Assembly: GCF_002149965.1 (NCBI RefSeq)
Contig: NZ_MSQB01000024.1
Span: forward strand, 1-64,000
Origin: Novosphingobium panipatense
GTDB taxonomy: Bacteria > Pseudomonadota > Alphaproteobacteria > Sphingomonadales > Sphingomonadaceae
Length of the DNA stretch: 64,000 bases
Direction of reading: 5' to 3'
This document shows positions 16,640 to 24,886 of this stretch, one piece after another. Position 1 is the stretch's first letter, and the number at the start of each line of letters is the position of its first letter. Position numbers and translations under genes: made by a program. Under the pieces are notes generated by a model. The model was not told the origin of the DNA. It searched no databases and saw only the letters and a program-made list of their open reading frames with translations.

Positions 16640-17631
16640 TCCCGCTTTCCGTCCTCGACCTCGTTTCCGTGCGCGAAGGCGGCACTGTCGCCGAAGCGCT
16701 CGCCATTTCCGCCCGCACCGCGCAGGCCGCCGAGAAGGCGGGTTACACTCGCTACTGGGTGGCGGAACACCACGGGATGGACGGGATCGCGGGCGGCGCC
16801 ACTTCGGTCGTGCTCGGCCATATCGGCGCGGCGACTTCCTCCATACGCATCGGTGCGGGCGGCATCATGCTGCCGAATCACACGCCTTACGTGATTGCCG
16901 AGCAGTTCGGCACGCTGGCCGCCCTCTTCCCCGGCCGCGTCGATCTCGGCCTCGGCCGGGCGGCGGGCGCCGACGGCCGCCTCGCCAATGCGCTGCGCAA
17001 GGATATCGTCGGCGCTTCGGAGCGGTTTCCGCAGGACGTCGTCGAACTTCAGGCGCGGTTTGCCGGACAGGCGGTAGGCGGCGTTTCCTCGCCCCAGGCG
17101 GACGGCGCCGACGTGCAGATGTGGATTCTCGGCTCCAGCCTGTTCGGCGCGCAGCTCGCCGCCATGCTCGGCCTGCCCTACGCCTTCGCCTCGCATTTCG
17201 CGCCCGCCATGCTGGACGAGGCGGCGCGGATCTACCGCGAGCGCTTCGAGCCCGGCAAAGTCCTCGACAAGCCGCACTTCATGGCAGGCATCAATGTCGT
17301 CGCGGCGGAAACGGACGAGCAGGCGCGCTATCTCGCCTCGTCGACCGACCAGAGTTTCGTGGCGCTGCGCACCGGATCGCCCGGCCGCCTGCCGCCGCCG
17401 ATCCGCGATTACCGGGAAAACCTGCCCGGTGCCGCCAAGGCCATGCTGGAGCAAGTCCGCTCGGTCAGCGCGGTCGGCACGCCTGCGCGGGTGCGGGACG
17501 AGATCGAGGCCTTCGTCGCACGGACCCAGGCGGACGAACTGATCGTCTCCGGCGCGATCTTCGACGCCGATGCGCAAATCCGTTCGCTGGAACTGACGAT
17601 GGAAGCTTTCGAGTCGATGGAGTCGATCTGA
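16636..17631 (+). CDS. LLM-class flavin-dependent oxidoreductase (luciferase-like)
   Basis: A 331-residue luciferase-like monooxygenase fold (TIM barrel binding FMN or F420). Matching blocks are LSVLDLVSVREG, YTRYWVAEHHGMDGIAGGATSVVLGHIGAATSSIRIGAGGIMLPNHTPYVIAEQFGTLAALFPGRVDLGLGRA and GTPARVRDEIEAFV. This is the MsnO8/YhbW-like subgroup found in most proteobacteria, of unsettled substrate. It begins within the stop of the TPR gene; the longer upstream frame is that gene out of phase. Confidence 0.88.
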   Translation: MIPLSVLDLVSVREGGTVAEALAISARTAQAAEKAGYTRYWVAEHHGMDGIAGGATSVVLGHIGAATSSIRIGAGGIMLPNHTPYVIAEQFGTLAALFPGRVDLGLGRAAGADGRLANALRKDIVGASERFPQDVVELQARFAGQAVGGVSSPQADGADVQMWILGSSLFGAQLAAMLGLPYAFASHFAPAMLDEAARIYRERFEPGKVLDKPHFMAGINVVAAETDEQARYLASSTDQSFVALRTGSPGRLPPPIRDYRENLPGAAKAMLEQVRSVSAVGTPARVRDEIEAFVARTQADELIVSGAIFDADAQIRSLELTMEAFESMESI

Positions 17632-17632
17632 A

Positions 17633-17657
17633 AATCCGCCGGGGGGCCGGTGCCGCA
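17633..17657. repeat. Fragment of the palindromic repeat, copy C
   Basis: Sequence AAATCCGCC followed after a few bases by GGGCCGGTGCCGCAT. The first part equals the left side-hairpin arm of copy D and the second equals the end of the large right arm, as if the interior had been deleted. It begins right at the stop of the monooxygenase gene. Confidence 0.6.
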
Positions 17658-17771
17658 TTCTTTCAATTCGACCCGGCCACGTAAGCCAGAGCCACGATAT
17701 CGTTCGCAGGAGCAATTCAATTTCATGTCGAGGCATTGACCGCAGGACAAAATTGCTCGACCTCTCCCGCC

Positions 17772-18998
17772 ATGAGCAAGGCAGACGTCGTTATCGTGGG
17801 AGCCGGACACGGGGGAGCGCAGTGCGCGCTGGCCCTTCGCCAGAACGGTTTCGAGGGGACCATCACCGTGATCGGCCGCGAGCCGGAATATCCTTACGAG
17901 CGGCCGCCGCTCTCCAAGGAATATTTCGCGCGGGAGAAGACTTTCGACCGGCTCTACATCCGCCCGCCGACGTTCTGGGCGGAGAAGGAAATCACGTTCA
18001 AGCTCGGCACCGAAGTCACCAAAGTCGATCCCGAGGCGCATGAGCTGACGCTCTCGAACGGCGAGACGTTCGGCTACGGCAAGCTGGTCTGGGCGACCGG
18101 CGGCGATCCGCGCAGGCTCTCCTGCTCGGGCGCGGAGCTGGCCGGGGTCCATGCCGTGCGCACCCGCGAGGACTGCGACACGCTGATGGCCGAAGTGGAT
18201 GCGGGCACGAAGAACGTGGTCGTGATCGGCGGCGGCTACATCGGTCTGGAAGCGGCGGCGGTGCTGTCCAAGCTCGGCCTCAAGGTCACGCTGCTGGAGG
18301 CGCTGCCGCGCGTGCTGGCGCGTGTGGCGGGTGAGCCGCTTTCCGAATTCTACCAGGACGAGCACCGCACGCACGGCGTCGACCTGCGCACCGGCGTGGC
18401 CGTGGAATGCCTCGAAGGCGACGGGCACAAGGTGACCGGCGTGAAGTTGGCGGACGGCGAAGTTCTGGCTGCCGAGGCGGTGATCGTGGGCATCGGCATC
18501 GTCCCGGCCGTCGGCCCGCTGATCCTCGCCGGTGCGGCGGGCGCCAACGGCGTGGACGTCGACGAATATTGCCGCACTTCGCTGCCCGACATCTACGCCA
18601 TCGGCGACTGCGCGGCCTTCGCCTGCGACTTTGCGGGCGGCACGGTGATGCGGGTGGAATCGGTGCAGAACGCCAACGACATGGGCACATGCGTGGCCAA
18701 GGCGATCTGCGGAGACGAGAAGCCCTACAAGGCCTTCCCGTGGTTCTGGTCCAACCAGTATGACCTGAAACTCCAGACCGCAGGCATCAACCTGGGCTTC
18801 GACCAGACCGTGATCCGCGGCAATCCCGAGGATCGCAGCTTCTCGGTGGTCTACCTCAAGGAAGGCAAGGTCCTCGCGCTCGACTGCGTGAACATGGTCA
18901 AGGACTACGTCCAGGGCCGCAAGCTGGTGGAAGCGGGCGCAAAGCCCGATCTCGCCGCGCTGGCGGACAAGGACAAGCCGCTCAAGGAATTGCTGTAG
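17772..18998 (+). CDS. FAD-dependent ferredoxin/rubredoxin reductase-type flavoprotein
   Basis: A 408-residue pyridine-nucleotide-disulfide-oxidoreductase fold without redox cysteines. The FAD-binding motif is VVIVGAGHGGAQCALALRQNGFEG, the NAD-binding Rossmann motif VVVIGGGYIGLEAAAVLSKLG, and the second FAD motif DIYAIGDCAAF. The C-terminal reductase domain includes PWFWSNQYDLKLQTAGIN. The family passes electrons from NAD(P)H to ferredoxins of P450s or ring-hydroxylating dioxygenases. No ferredoxin or P450 gene is in the window. ATG at 17772. Its last 17 bases overlap the convergent queG gene. Confidence 0.9.
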   Translation: MSKADVVIVGAGHGGAQCALALRQNGFEGTITVIGREPEYPYERPPLSKEYFAREKTFDRLYIRPPTFWAEKEITFKLGTEVTKVDPEAHELTLSNGETFGYGKLVWATGGDPRRLSCSGAELAGVHAVRTREDCDTLMAEVDAGTKNVVVIGGGYIGLEAAAVLSKLGLKVTLLEALPRVLARVAGEPLSEFYQDEHRTHGVDLRTGVAVECLEGDGHKVTGVKLADGEVLAAEAVIVGIGIVPAVGPLILAGAAGANGVDVDEYCRTSLPDIYAIGDCAAFACDFAGGTVMRVESVQNANDMGTCVAKAICGDEKPYKAFPWFWSNQYDLKLQTAGINLGFDQTVIRGNPEDRSFSVVYLKEGKVLALDCVNMVKDYVQGRKLVEAGAKPDLAALADKDKPLKELL

Positions 18999-20097
18999 AG
19001 GCTACGGGATCCTCCCCGCCGCGCGGTGGGGAGGCCTGCAATCGCCGCGCGGCCCACTGCGCGGCTTCCGCCACGGCGGGGTCCGGGTCATCCCGCAGCG
19101 CCGAGACTTGCGTCATGAACGCTGCATTTCCGCTGTTTCCGGCGGCATAGAGGCAGTTTCGCACGAAGCGGTCGCGGCCGATGCGCTTGATCGGCGAGCC
19201 GGAAAACAGCTTGCGAAAGCCCGCATCGTCCAGCGCCAGCAGTTCGGCAAGGCGCGGCGCGGTCAGTTCGGCGCGGGGCAGGAAGGCTTTCAGCCGGTGC
19301 GCGGTCTCCGCGAACTTGTTCCAGGGGCAGACCGCCAGGCAATCGTCGCAGCCATAGATGCGGTTGCCCAGGCCCTCGCGGAATTCCTCGGGAATCGGCC
19401 CCTTGTGCTCGATGGTGAGGTAGCTGACGCAGCGCCGGGCATCGAGGCGATAGGGGGCGGGGAAGGCCTGGGTCGGGCAGGCGTCCTGACAGGCGCGGCA
19501 GGAGCCGCAGCGGTCGCGCCCTTCGGTGGAAAGCGGCAGCTCCAGCGTCGTGTAGATCTCGCCCAGGAACAGCCAGGAGCCGTGATCGCGGCTGACCATG
19601 TTGGTATGCTTGCCCTGCCAGCCCAGGCCGGCGGCGGCAGCGAGCGGCTTTTCCATGACCGGGGCGGTATCGGTGAAGACCTTGACCCCAGCCGGACCCA
19701 GCCCGCGCCTGTCCGCTTCCGACACCAGCCAGCGGGCCAGGTTCTTGAGCGCCTTCTTCACCCAGTCATGATAGTCCGCGCCTTGCGCATAGACCGAGAT
19801 GCGGCCCACCTCCGGCGCATCGGCCAGGGCAAGCGGATCGGCGGAGGGCGCATAGCTCATGCCCAGCGCGATCACCCGCCGTGCCTCGGGCCAGAGCCCT
19901 TGCGGCGAACGGCGATGATGGGCGCGGTCGGCCATCCATTCCATCGACCCGTGCATCCCTGCCGCCAGCCACGAATCGAGCCGTGCCGCCCGCTCCGGGT
20001 CCTCCTCGGCAGAGGCTACGCCGAAGGCGCAGAACCCCAGTTCCCGGGCTTGCACCTCGAGATCGCGGGTCAGGGCATTCAGAGCGTCGTTAACCAA
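18982..20097 (-). CDS. queG: Epoxyqueuosine reductase
   Basis: A 371-residue cobalamin and two-[4Fe-4S] enzyme performing the last step of queuosine formation in tRNA. Key features are the YAQGADYHDWVKKAL and DTAPVMEKPLAAAAGLGWQGKHTNMVSRDHGSWLFLGEI blocks of the cobalamin domain, and the ferredoxin motifs CGSCRACQDACPTQAF and CDDCLAVCPWN. A short C-terminal HEAT-like part follows (DRFVRNCLYAAGNSG). The start at 20097 (MVNDALNALT) has family-typical length. Tail-to-tail overlap with the flavoprotein gene is 17 bp. Confidence 0.94.
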   Translation of the reverse strand: MVNDALNALTRDLEVQARELGFCAFGVASAEEDPERAARLDSWLAAGMHGSMEWMADRAHHRRSPQGLWPEARRVIALGMSYAPSADPLALADAPEVGRISVYAQGADYHDWVKKALKNLARWLVSEADRRGLGPAGVKVFTDTAPVMEKPLAAAAGLGWQGKHTNMVSRDHGSWLFLGEIYTTLELPLSTEGRDRCGSCRACQDACPTQAFPAPYRLDARRCVSYLTIEHKGPIPEEFREGLGNRIYGCDDCLAVCPWNKFAETAHRLKAFLPRAELTAPRLAELLALDDAGFRKLFSGSPIKRIGRDRFVRNCLYAAGNSGNAAFMTQVSALRDDPDPAVAEAAQWAARRLQASPPRGGEDPVASTAIP

Positions 20098-20143
20098 GCT
20101 TGCGGACTCTTCGGTTCATAGGGCAGGCGAAAGGGGCAATACG

Positions 20144-21151
20144 ATGGACGCCGCAGTAGGAGATTGGTCCTTGGTCAGCAACTTGGCCAGAAACTTGGCC
20201 AGCAACTTGGAAGGCCATCCCCTCGCGATCGAGGCGCGGGGGCTGGTCAAGCGCTTCGACGGCTTCACCGCGGTAGGCGGGGTGGATCTCAGCGTTCCGG
20301 TGGGCGCCGTCTACGGCATTCTCGGCCCCAACGGCGCGGGCAAGACCACGACATTGCGCATGCTGCTGGGCATCATCGATCCCGATGCGGGAACGCGCAA
20401 GGTGCTCGGCGCCGCGCGGCCGCACGACGTGGCCCATGCCATCGGCTACCTGCCCGAGGAGCGCGGCCTCTATCCCGCGATGAAGGCCACCGAAGCGATT
20501 GCCTTCCTTGGCGCGCTGCGGGGCCTGCCGCTGAAGGAAGGGCGCCGCCGTGCGCACGAATTGCTGGAGCGGCATGGCCTGGGCTATGCGGCGGACCGGC
20601 AGATCCGCCAGCTTTCCAAGGGCATGGCGCAGCAGGTGCAGATTCTCGGCACCTTGGTCCACCGGCCGCGACTGGTGATCTTCGACGAGCCGTTTTCCGG
20701 GCTCGATGCCCTCAACCAGGGCAAGCTGGAACGGATGATCCGCCAGCTTGCCGAGGACGGCACGACCGTGATCTTCTCCACCCACGTCATCGCCCATGCC
20801 GAGCGCCTCTGCGACGATGTGGCCATCATCGCCGGGGGCAAAGTGCCCTTCGCCGGGCCGGTGGACGCGGCGCGCGACCGGATTCCCCGGCAGGTCCGCC
20901 TCGAAACGCGCGCGCGGGACGGGCGGTGGCGCACGGCCCTGCCCGAAGACGCGCGGCAGGAAGGGGCGTTCTGGAGCTTCTCGCTGCCGGACGGCGGCAT
21001 AGAGCCGCTGCTGCGCGCCCTGATCGAGGGCGATGCGGGCATTCTCTCGCTGTCGATCGAGCGGGCCGGGCTGCACGACGCTTTCGTCGCCATCGCCGGG
21101 GAGGCGGCGGCGCGGGCGCTGGAAGCCGGCGAGCAGGAGGACGCAGGATGA
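20144..21151 (+). CDS. ABC exporter ATP-binding protein
   Basis: A 335-residue ATPase of the ABC-2 (NatA/drug-export) class. Walker A is GPNGAGKT, the Q-loop region GYLPEERGLYPAM, the signature LSKGMAQQ (LSKGM is usual in this subgroup), and Walker B LVIFDEPFSGLD, followed by the H-loop STHVIAHAE. A domain of about 100 residues follows the ATPase. AAAGGGG precedes the ATG at 20144. The first 25 residues, before LAIEARGLVKRF, include a DNA repeat (NLARNLASNLEG) and look like a recent extension. It overlaps the permease start by four bases. Confidence 0.88.
   Translation: MDAAVGDWSLVSNLARNLASNLEGHPLAIEARGLVKRFDGFTAVGGVDLSVPVGAVYGILGPNGAGKTTTLRMLLGIIDPDAGTRKVLGAARPHDVAHAIGYLPEERGLYPAMKATEAIAFLGALRGLPLKEGRRRAHELLERHGLGYAADRQIRQLSKGMAQQVQILGTLVHRPRLVIFDEPFSGLDALNQGKLERMIRQLAEDGTTVIFSTHVIAHAERLCDDVAIIAGGKVPFAGPVDAARDRIPRQVRLETRARDGRWRTALPEDARQEGAFWSFSLPDGGIEPLLRALIEGDAGILSLSIERAGLHDAFVAIAGEAAARALEAGEQEDAG
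20176..20211 (+). repeat. 12-bp tandem repeat (3 copies) in the ABC ATPase N-terminus
   Basis: Three 12-bp units at 20176-20187, 20188-20199 and 20200-20211, of the form CAGcAACTTGGc with one-base differences. They keep frame and encode Asn-Leu-(Ala/Glu)-(Arg/Ser/Gly)-like repeats before the conserved ATPase domain. Confidence 0.85.
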
Positions 21152-22368
21152 ACGGGGGTCTCTCCGTCCTTGCCGCAGCCTGGGTCGTCGCAAGGCGCGA
21201 TTTCACGGCGATCCTGTTCAGTCGCAGCTTCTTCTTCTTCCTGCTGGGGCCGCTGTTCCCGGTGCTGATCGCGGTTCTGGCGGGTAGTCTCGGCTCGCGG
21301 GTCGATGCCAGCCAGGAACGTGCGGTGCTCGGCGTGGCGATGGCGGCAGCGGATGTGGACGCGCTGACACGCGCGCGGGCGCAGCTCGCGCCTGCGCTGG
21401 GAGACGATCTGCCGGAACTGGTGGTGATCCGCAGGCTGGGGCAGGGCGAAAGCTACGATGCCGCGCAGGCCATGGCCGAGCGCAAGGCGCATGTCGCGGC
21501 GATCGTGACCGGCCCGGTTTCCGCGCCGGTGCTCACCGGGCCGCGCGGCCTGATAGAGGCCTGGCGCGGGCCGGTGTCGATGCTTTCGGCGCAGGCCCGC
21601 GCGGGCACGGCGTTTACTTATCCGGCGGTCGTGCTGAAGCCGGTCGCCCGCAGCAGCGGCACCGAGCGCAAGGGACGCTTCGCCACCGCACAGGGCGCGC
21701 AGACCCTGCTGTTCCTGCTGACCATGATGCTGGCGGGCATGGTCCTGTCCAACCTGGTGGAGGAAAAGGGCAACAAGATCATCGAAGTGCTGGCAGCGGC
21801 CGTGCCCATGGATGCCGTGTTCCTGGGCAAGCTGTTCGCCATGCTCGGCGTTTCGCTGGTCGGTATCGCGACCTGGGCGGGCGTGGGCGGGCTGCTCTGG
21901 CTGGGCGGGGGCTTCAGTCCCGAACGACTGCCCGATCCGGCGGTCGGCTGGCCGCTGCTGATCGCTCTGGGCGTGGTCTATTTCGCCATGGCCTATCTCC
22001 TGCTCGGCTCGGTGTTCCTGGCGATCGGCTCCATGGCGACCACGGTTCGCGAGGTGCAGACCCTGTCCATGCCGGTGACGATGGCGCAGCTCATGGTGTT
22101 CTTCTTCGCCAGCTTCGCGATGACCCAGCCGGGGAGCATGGTGGAGATCGCCGCCGTGCTGGTGCCGTTCAGTTCGCCTTTCGCGATGCTGGCGCGCGCG
22201 GCGCAGGAACCGGCGCTCCTGCCGCATGTCCTGGCGATCGGCTGGCAGATGCTCTGGGTGGCCCTGCTGGTGCGGGGCGGCGCGCGCCTGTTCCGCGCGC
22301 GGGTGATGAAATCGGGGCCGGCAGGGAAGGCGAAACGCGCCGGTCGCCGTTTTCCGCGTTTCCATTGA
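21148..22368 (+). CDS. ABC-2 type permease (NatB-like)
   Basis: A 406-residue ABC-2 permease partner of the preceding ATPase. It has one N-terminal membrane helix (SFFFFLLGPLFPVLIAVLAG), a large extracytoplasmic domain of about 130 residues, and a C-terminal bundle of five or so helices starting at LLFLLTMMLAGMVLSNLVEEKGNKIIEVLAAAVPMDAVFLGK. The EEKxNKIxEVL motif after the second helix is diagnostic of the NatB/YhaP subgroup. The exported compound is unknown. Confidence 0.88.
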   Translation: MNGGLSVLAAAWVVARRDFTAILFSRSFFFFLLGPLFPVLIAVLAGSLGSRVDASQERAVLGVAMAAADVDALTRARAQLAPALGDDLPELVVIRRLGQGESYDAAQAMAERKAHVAAIVTGPVSAPVLTGPRGLIEAWRGPVSMLSAQARAGTAFTYPAVVLKPVARSSGTERKGRFATAQGAQTLLFLLTMMLAGMVLSNLVEEKGNKIIEVLAAAVPMDAVFLGKLFAMLGVSLVGIATWAGVGGLLWLGGGFSPERLPDPAVGWPLLIALGVVYFAMAYLLLGSVFLAIGSMATTVREVQTLSMPVTMAQLMVFFFASFAMTQPGSMVEIAAVLVPFSSPFAMLARAAQEPALLPHVLAIGWQMLWVALLVRGGARLFRARVMKSGPAGKAKRAGRRFPRFH

Positions 22369-22394
22369 GCGCCCGCCAAAGGCGCGCCGTTTTC

Positions 22395-22479
22395 TGGTAC
22401 GGACGGCGGGACTCGAACCCGCACGATCAAGGATCAAGGGATTTTAAGTCCCCTGCGTCTACCATTCCGCCACGTCCGC
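22395..22479 (-). tRNA. tRNA-Leu (TAA)
   Basis: An 85-nt class II tRNA with a long variable arm, anticodon TAA in the loop CTTAAAA, the TTCGAGTCC T-loop and encoded CCA. The acceptor stem GCGGACG pairs with CGTCCGT, including one G-T at the end. The permease gene ends just downstream on the other strand. Confidence 0.95.
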
Positions 22480-22506
22480 ACGATGATCGGCCACCTGTCG
22501 GTGTCT

Positions 22507-22531
22507 GCGCGCGATCTGGCAGATCGCGCGC
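22507..22531. repeat. Near-perfect palindrome between ihfB and tRNA-Leu
   Basis: A 12-bp arm GCGCGCGATCTG and its complement separated by a single G. It lies downstream of ihfB and upstream of tRNA-Leu on the minus strand. No T-run follows, so a simple intrinsic terminator is unproven; a transcript hairpin or binding site is possible. Confidence 0.6.
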
Positions 22532-22577
22532 TGCGGAGCAACCGGGATGAACGAGTTATGCCGCTCCGGCGTTCTCG

Positions 22578-22859
22578 TTATTCCACATTGAGTCGCGCGC
22601 GCATTTCCTTGCCGGGCTTGAAGTAGGGCACCCGCTTTTCAGGCACCACCACGCTTTCGCCGGTACGCGGATTGCGGCCGGTGCGGCCGTCGCGGTGGCG
22701 GGTGGAGAAAGCGCCGAATCCGCGCAGTTCGACACGGCCGCCGTCGGCCAGGCGTTGGGCGATCTCGTCGAAGAAAGTATCGACCGCGCGCTCGACATCC
22801 TCGGCGCGAAGTTCGGGATTCTCCTTGGCGAGAGCGAGCAGCAGTTCGGATCGGATCAT
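22578..22859 (-). CDS. ihfB: Integration host factor subunit beta
   Basis: A 93-residue DNA-bending protein of the HU/IHF family. MIRSELLLALAKENPEL and the RVELRGFGAFSTRHRDGRTGRNPRTGESVVVPEKRVPYFKPGKEMR block, with the Pro-containing beta-arm motif GRNPRTG, identify the beta subunit of IHF. It works with IHF alpha (not in the window). The start ATG at 22859 is preceded by AGGGAAG; the longer frame upstream would run through the promoter. Confidence 0.94.
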   Translation of the reverse strand: MIRSELLLALAKENPELRAEDVERAVDTFFDEIAQRLADGGRVELRGFGAFSTRHRDGRTGRNPRTGESVVVPEKRVPYFKPGKEMRARLNVE

Positions 22860-23163
22860 CGCATGCTTCCCTAAAAAGTTGCCCTTCGGAAAAAAACCCG
22901 AGGTCACAAACCGGATCACGGGCGAATCATAATATTTCGCGTGACTTGGTTCCACCAGCACAAGAAAATGCCATTCCGGTGGTTTTCGCGCAATGGCTCA
23001 CCGGAGGTAGGGAAATCCCGGTGCCATTTGCCCGCCAAACCGCCGGTTTGCCAGCCCTCTCCCCATTTACACGGAGGATTTGGCCGCTAACGTCCCCGCT
23101 TTCAAGCTCGCGCGACCAGTTTCTGGGGCGGGCTCTCCGGGCGACAGGATCAAAGAAGGGCGC
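22860..23163. other. Divergent promoter region between ihfB and the POT transporter
   Basis: 304 bp with no gene. The part next to ihfB (22875-22950) is AT-richer, with runs of A, and probably contains the ihfB promoter. The part near 23150 has GAAGGG just before the transporter ATG. No dyad operator was recognised. Confidence 0.5.
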
Positions 23164-24819
23164 ATGAAAGATATCGCAAGCTGGAACGAGGGGGACTGGA
23201 TCGCCGCGATCGGTGCCGTCCTGCTCTTTGCCGTACTCGCCATCGGCGGCGTGATCGCCACCCGCAAGAGCGAGGAATTCGTTGGCCATCCGCGCGGCCT
23301 TTTCGTGCTGTTCTATGCCGAGATGTGGGAGCGTTTCTCCTACTACGGCATGCGCGCGCTGCTGATCCTCTATCTGACCAAATTCTGGCTTTTCAATGAC
23401 GGTAGCGCCAATCTGATCTACGGCGCCTATACCAGCCTGGTCTACATCACCCCGGTGCTGGGCGGCTATCTGGCCGACCGCTACCTGGGGCAGCGCAAGG
23501 CGGTGCTGTTCGGCGGCATCGTTCTGGCGGTGGGCCACCTGTTCATGGCCTACGAGGGTATCCACGGCGCCACCGATCCGCTGGTCAAGCAGGCGGATCC
23601 GGCGATCAACGTGTTCTGGCTGGCCCTGGCGCTGATCATCGTCGGCTCGGGCTTCCTCAAGGCGAACATCTCGGTGATCGTCGGTCAGCTCTACAAGATG
23701 ACCGATTCCCGCCGCGATTCGGCCTATACGATCTTCTACATGGGCGTGAACACCGGCGCCGCGCTGGGCACGATCCTGGTCGGCTACCTGGGCGAGACGA
23801 TCGGCTGGTCCTGGGGCTTCGGCCTCGCCGGCATCGGCATGGTGCTGGGCCTGCTCATCTTCGTGGCCGGCAAGCCCGCGCTCAAGGGCCGGGGCGAGCC
23901 GCCCAAGGCACTGGCGAAGAAGGGCGAACTGACGCTCTACGGCATCGGCATCGGCTCCGTCGCGGTGATCTGGTTCCTGATCCAGTACGTCAGCGTGATC
24001 CAGTCGCTGCTGGTGGTCTCGGGCGTCGCTATGCTGGGCTACACGCTCTACGAAGCCTTCAAGCTGCCCAAGGAACCGCGCGAGCGCATCTTCGCGATCC
24101 TGTTCCTGATCGCGCTGAATCCGATCTTCTGGGGTCTGTTCGAACAGGCGGGCGGCTCGCTGAGCCTCTATACCGACAAGTTCGTGGACCGCGGCGGCGT
24201 GCCGACCAGCCTGTTCCAGTCGATCAACCCGATCTACATCGTGCTGTTCGGCCCGATCTTCGCGGCACTCTGGCAATACCTCGGCCGGAAGGGTCTGGAG
24301 CCATCGGCACCGGCCAAGTTCGGCCTGGCGCTGATCCAGGTCGGCCTCGGCTTCCTGGTCTTCGTCTGGGGCGCGAACAGCGGCGATCCGGCGGCGATGA
24401 CCTCGGTGCTCTTCGTGTTCCTGATCTACGCCCTCCACACCACCGGCGAGCTTTGCCTTTCGCCCGTGGGCCTGTCCGCGATGACCCGCCTTTCGCCGCT
24501 GCACCTCGGCAGCTTCATCATGGGCGCCTGGTTCTACATGACCGCCGTGGGCAACTTCGTGGCGGGCAAGATCGGCGAGGCCACCGGCGGTGAAAGCGGC
24601 GTCATGAGCAAGGACGTGACGCTGGGCATCTATTCCACCATCGGCTGGACCACGATCGGCGTCGCAGTGGTGGTGCTGGCGCTCTCGCCGCTGGTCAGGC
24701 GCTGGATGCATCTCGACACGCTGGAAGACCGGGCGATCGACCGCGATCTGGCGGGCCAGAAGGAGATGGGACTGGAGGCGCAGGAAGCAGGCTTCCACCC
24801 GGAACCCAAACCGCACTGA
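23164..24819 (+). CDS. POT-family proton-dependent di/tripeptide transporter
   Basis: A 551-residue major-facilitator-type symporter of the POT/PTR2 family. The signature EMWERFSYYGMRALLILYL (ExxERFxYYG) lies in the first helix, with FWLALALIIVGSGFLKANISVIVGQLY and FYMGVNTGAALG (PTR2 pattern), and a second half with FWGLFEQAGGSLSLYTD. About 14 hydrophobic segments fit the bacterial DtpT-like length. It imports small peptides with protons. ATG 23164 has GAAGGG just upstream. It directly precedes two secreted amidohydrolases, possibly one peptide or peptide-derivative scavenging set. Confidence 0.9.
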   Translation: MKDIASWNEGDWIAAIGAVLLFAVLAIGGVIATRKSEEFVGHPRGLFVLFYAEMWERFSYYGMRALLILYLTKFWLFNDGSANLIYGAYTSLVYITPVLGGYLADRYLGQRKAVLFGGIVLAVGHLFMAYEGIHGATDPLVKQADPAINVFWLALALIIVGSGFLKANISVIVGQLYKMTDSRRDSAYTIFYMGVNTGAALGTILVGYLGETIGWSWGFGLAGIGMVLGLLIFVAGKPALKGRGEPPKALAKKGELTLYGIGIGSVAVIWFLIQYVSVIQSLLVVSGVAMLGYTLYEAFKLPKEPRERIFAILFLIALNPIFWGLFEQAGGSLSLYTDKFVDRGGVPTSLFQSINPIYIVLFGPIFAALWQYLGRKGLEPSAPAKFGLALIQVGLGFLVFVWGANSGDPAAMTSVLFVFLIYALHTTGELCLSPVGLSAMTRLSPLHLGSFIMGAWFYMTAVGNFVAGKIGEATGGESGVMSKDVTLGIYSTIGWTTIGVAVVVLALSPLVRRWMHLDTLEDRAIDRDLAGQKEMGLEAQEAGFHPEPKPH

Positions 24820-24827
24820 CACCAGAA

Positions 24828-24867
24828 CCGGCCCGGCGAACCAGCGTTCGCCGGGCCGGATTTCATT
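24828..24867 (+). terminator. Hairpin terminator after the POT transporter
   Basis: A perfect 14-bp stem (24828-24841 with 24846-24859) and 4-nt loop CAGC, followed by the T-rich ATTTCATTT. It lies nine bases after the transporter stop and before the first amidohydrolase. Confidence 0.85.
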
Positions 24868-24886
24868 TGAACAGGGGAAATACGAC

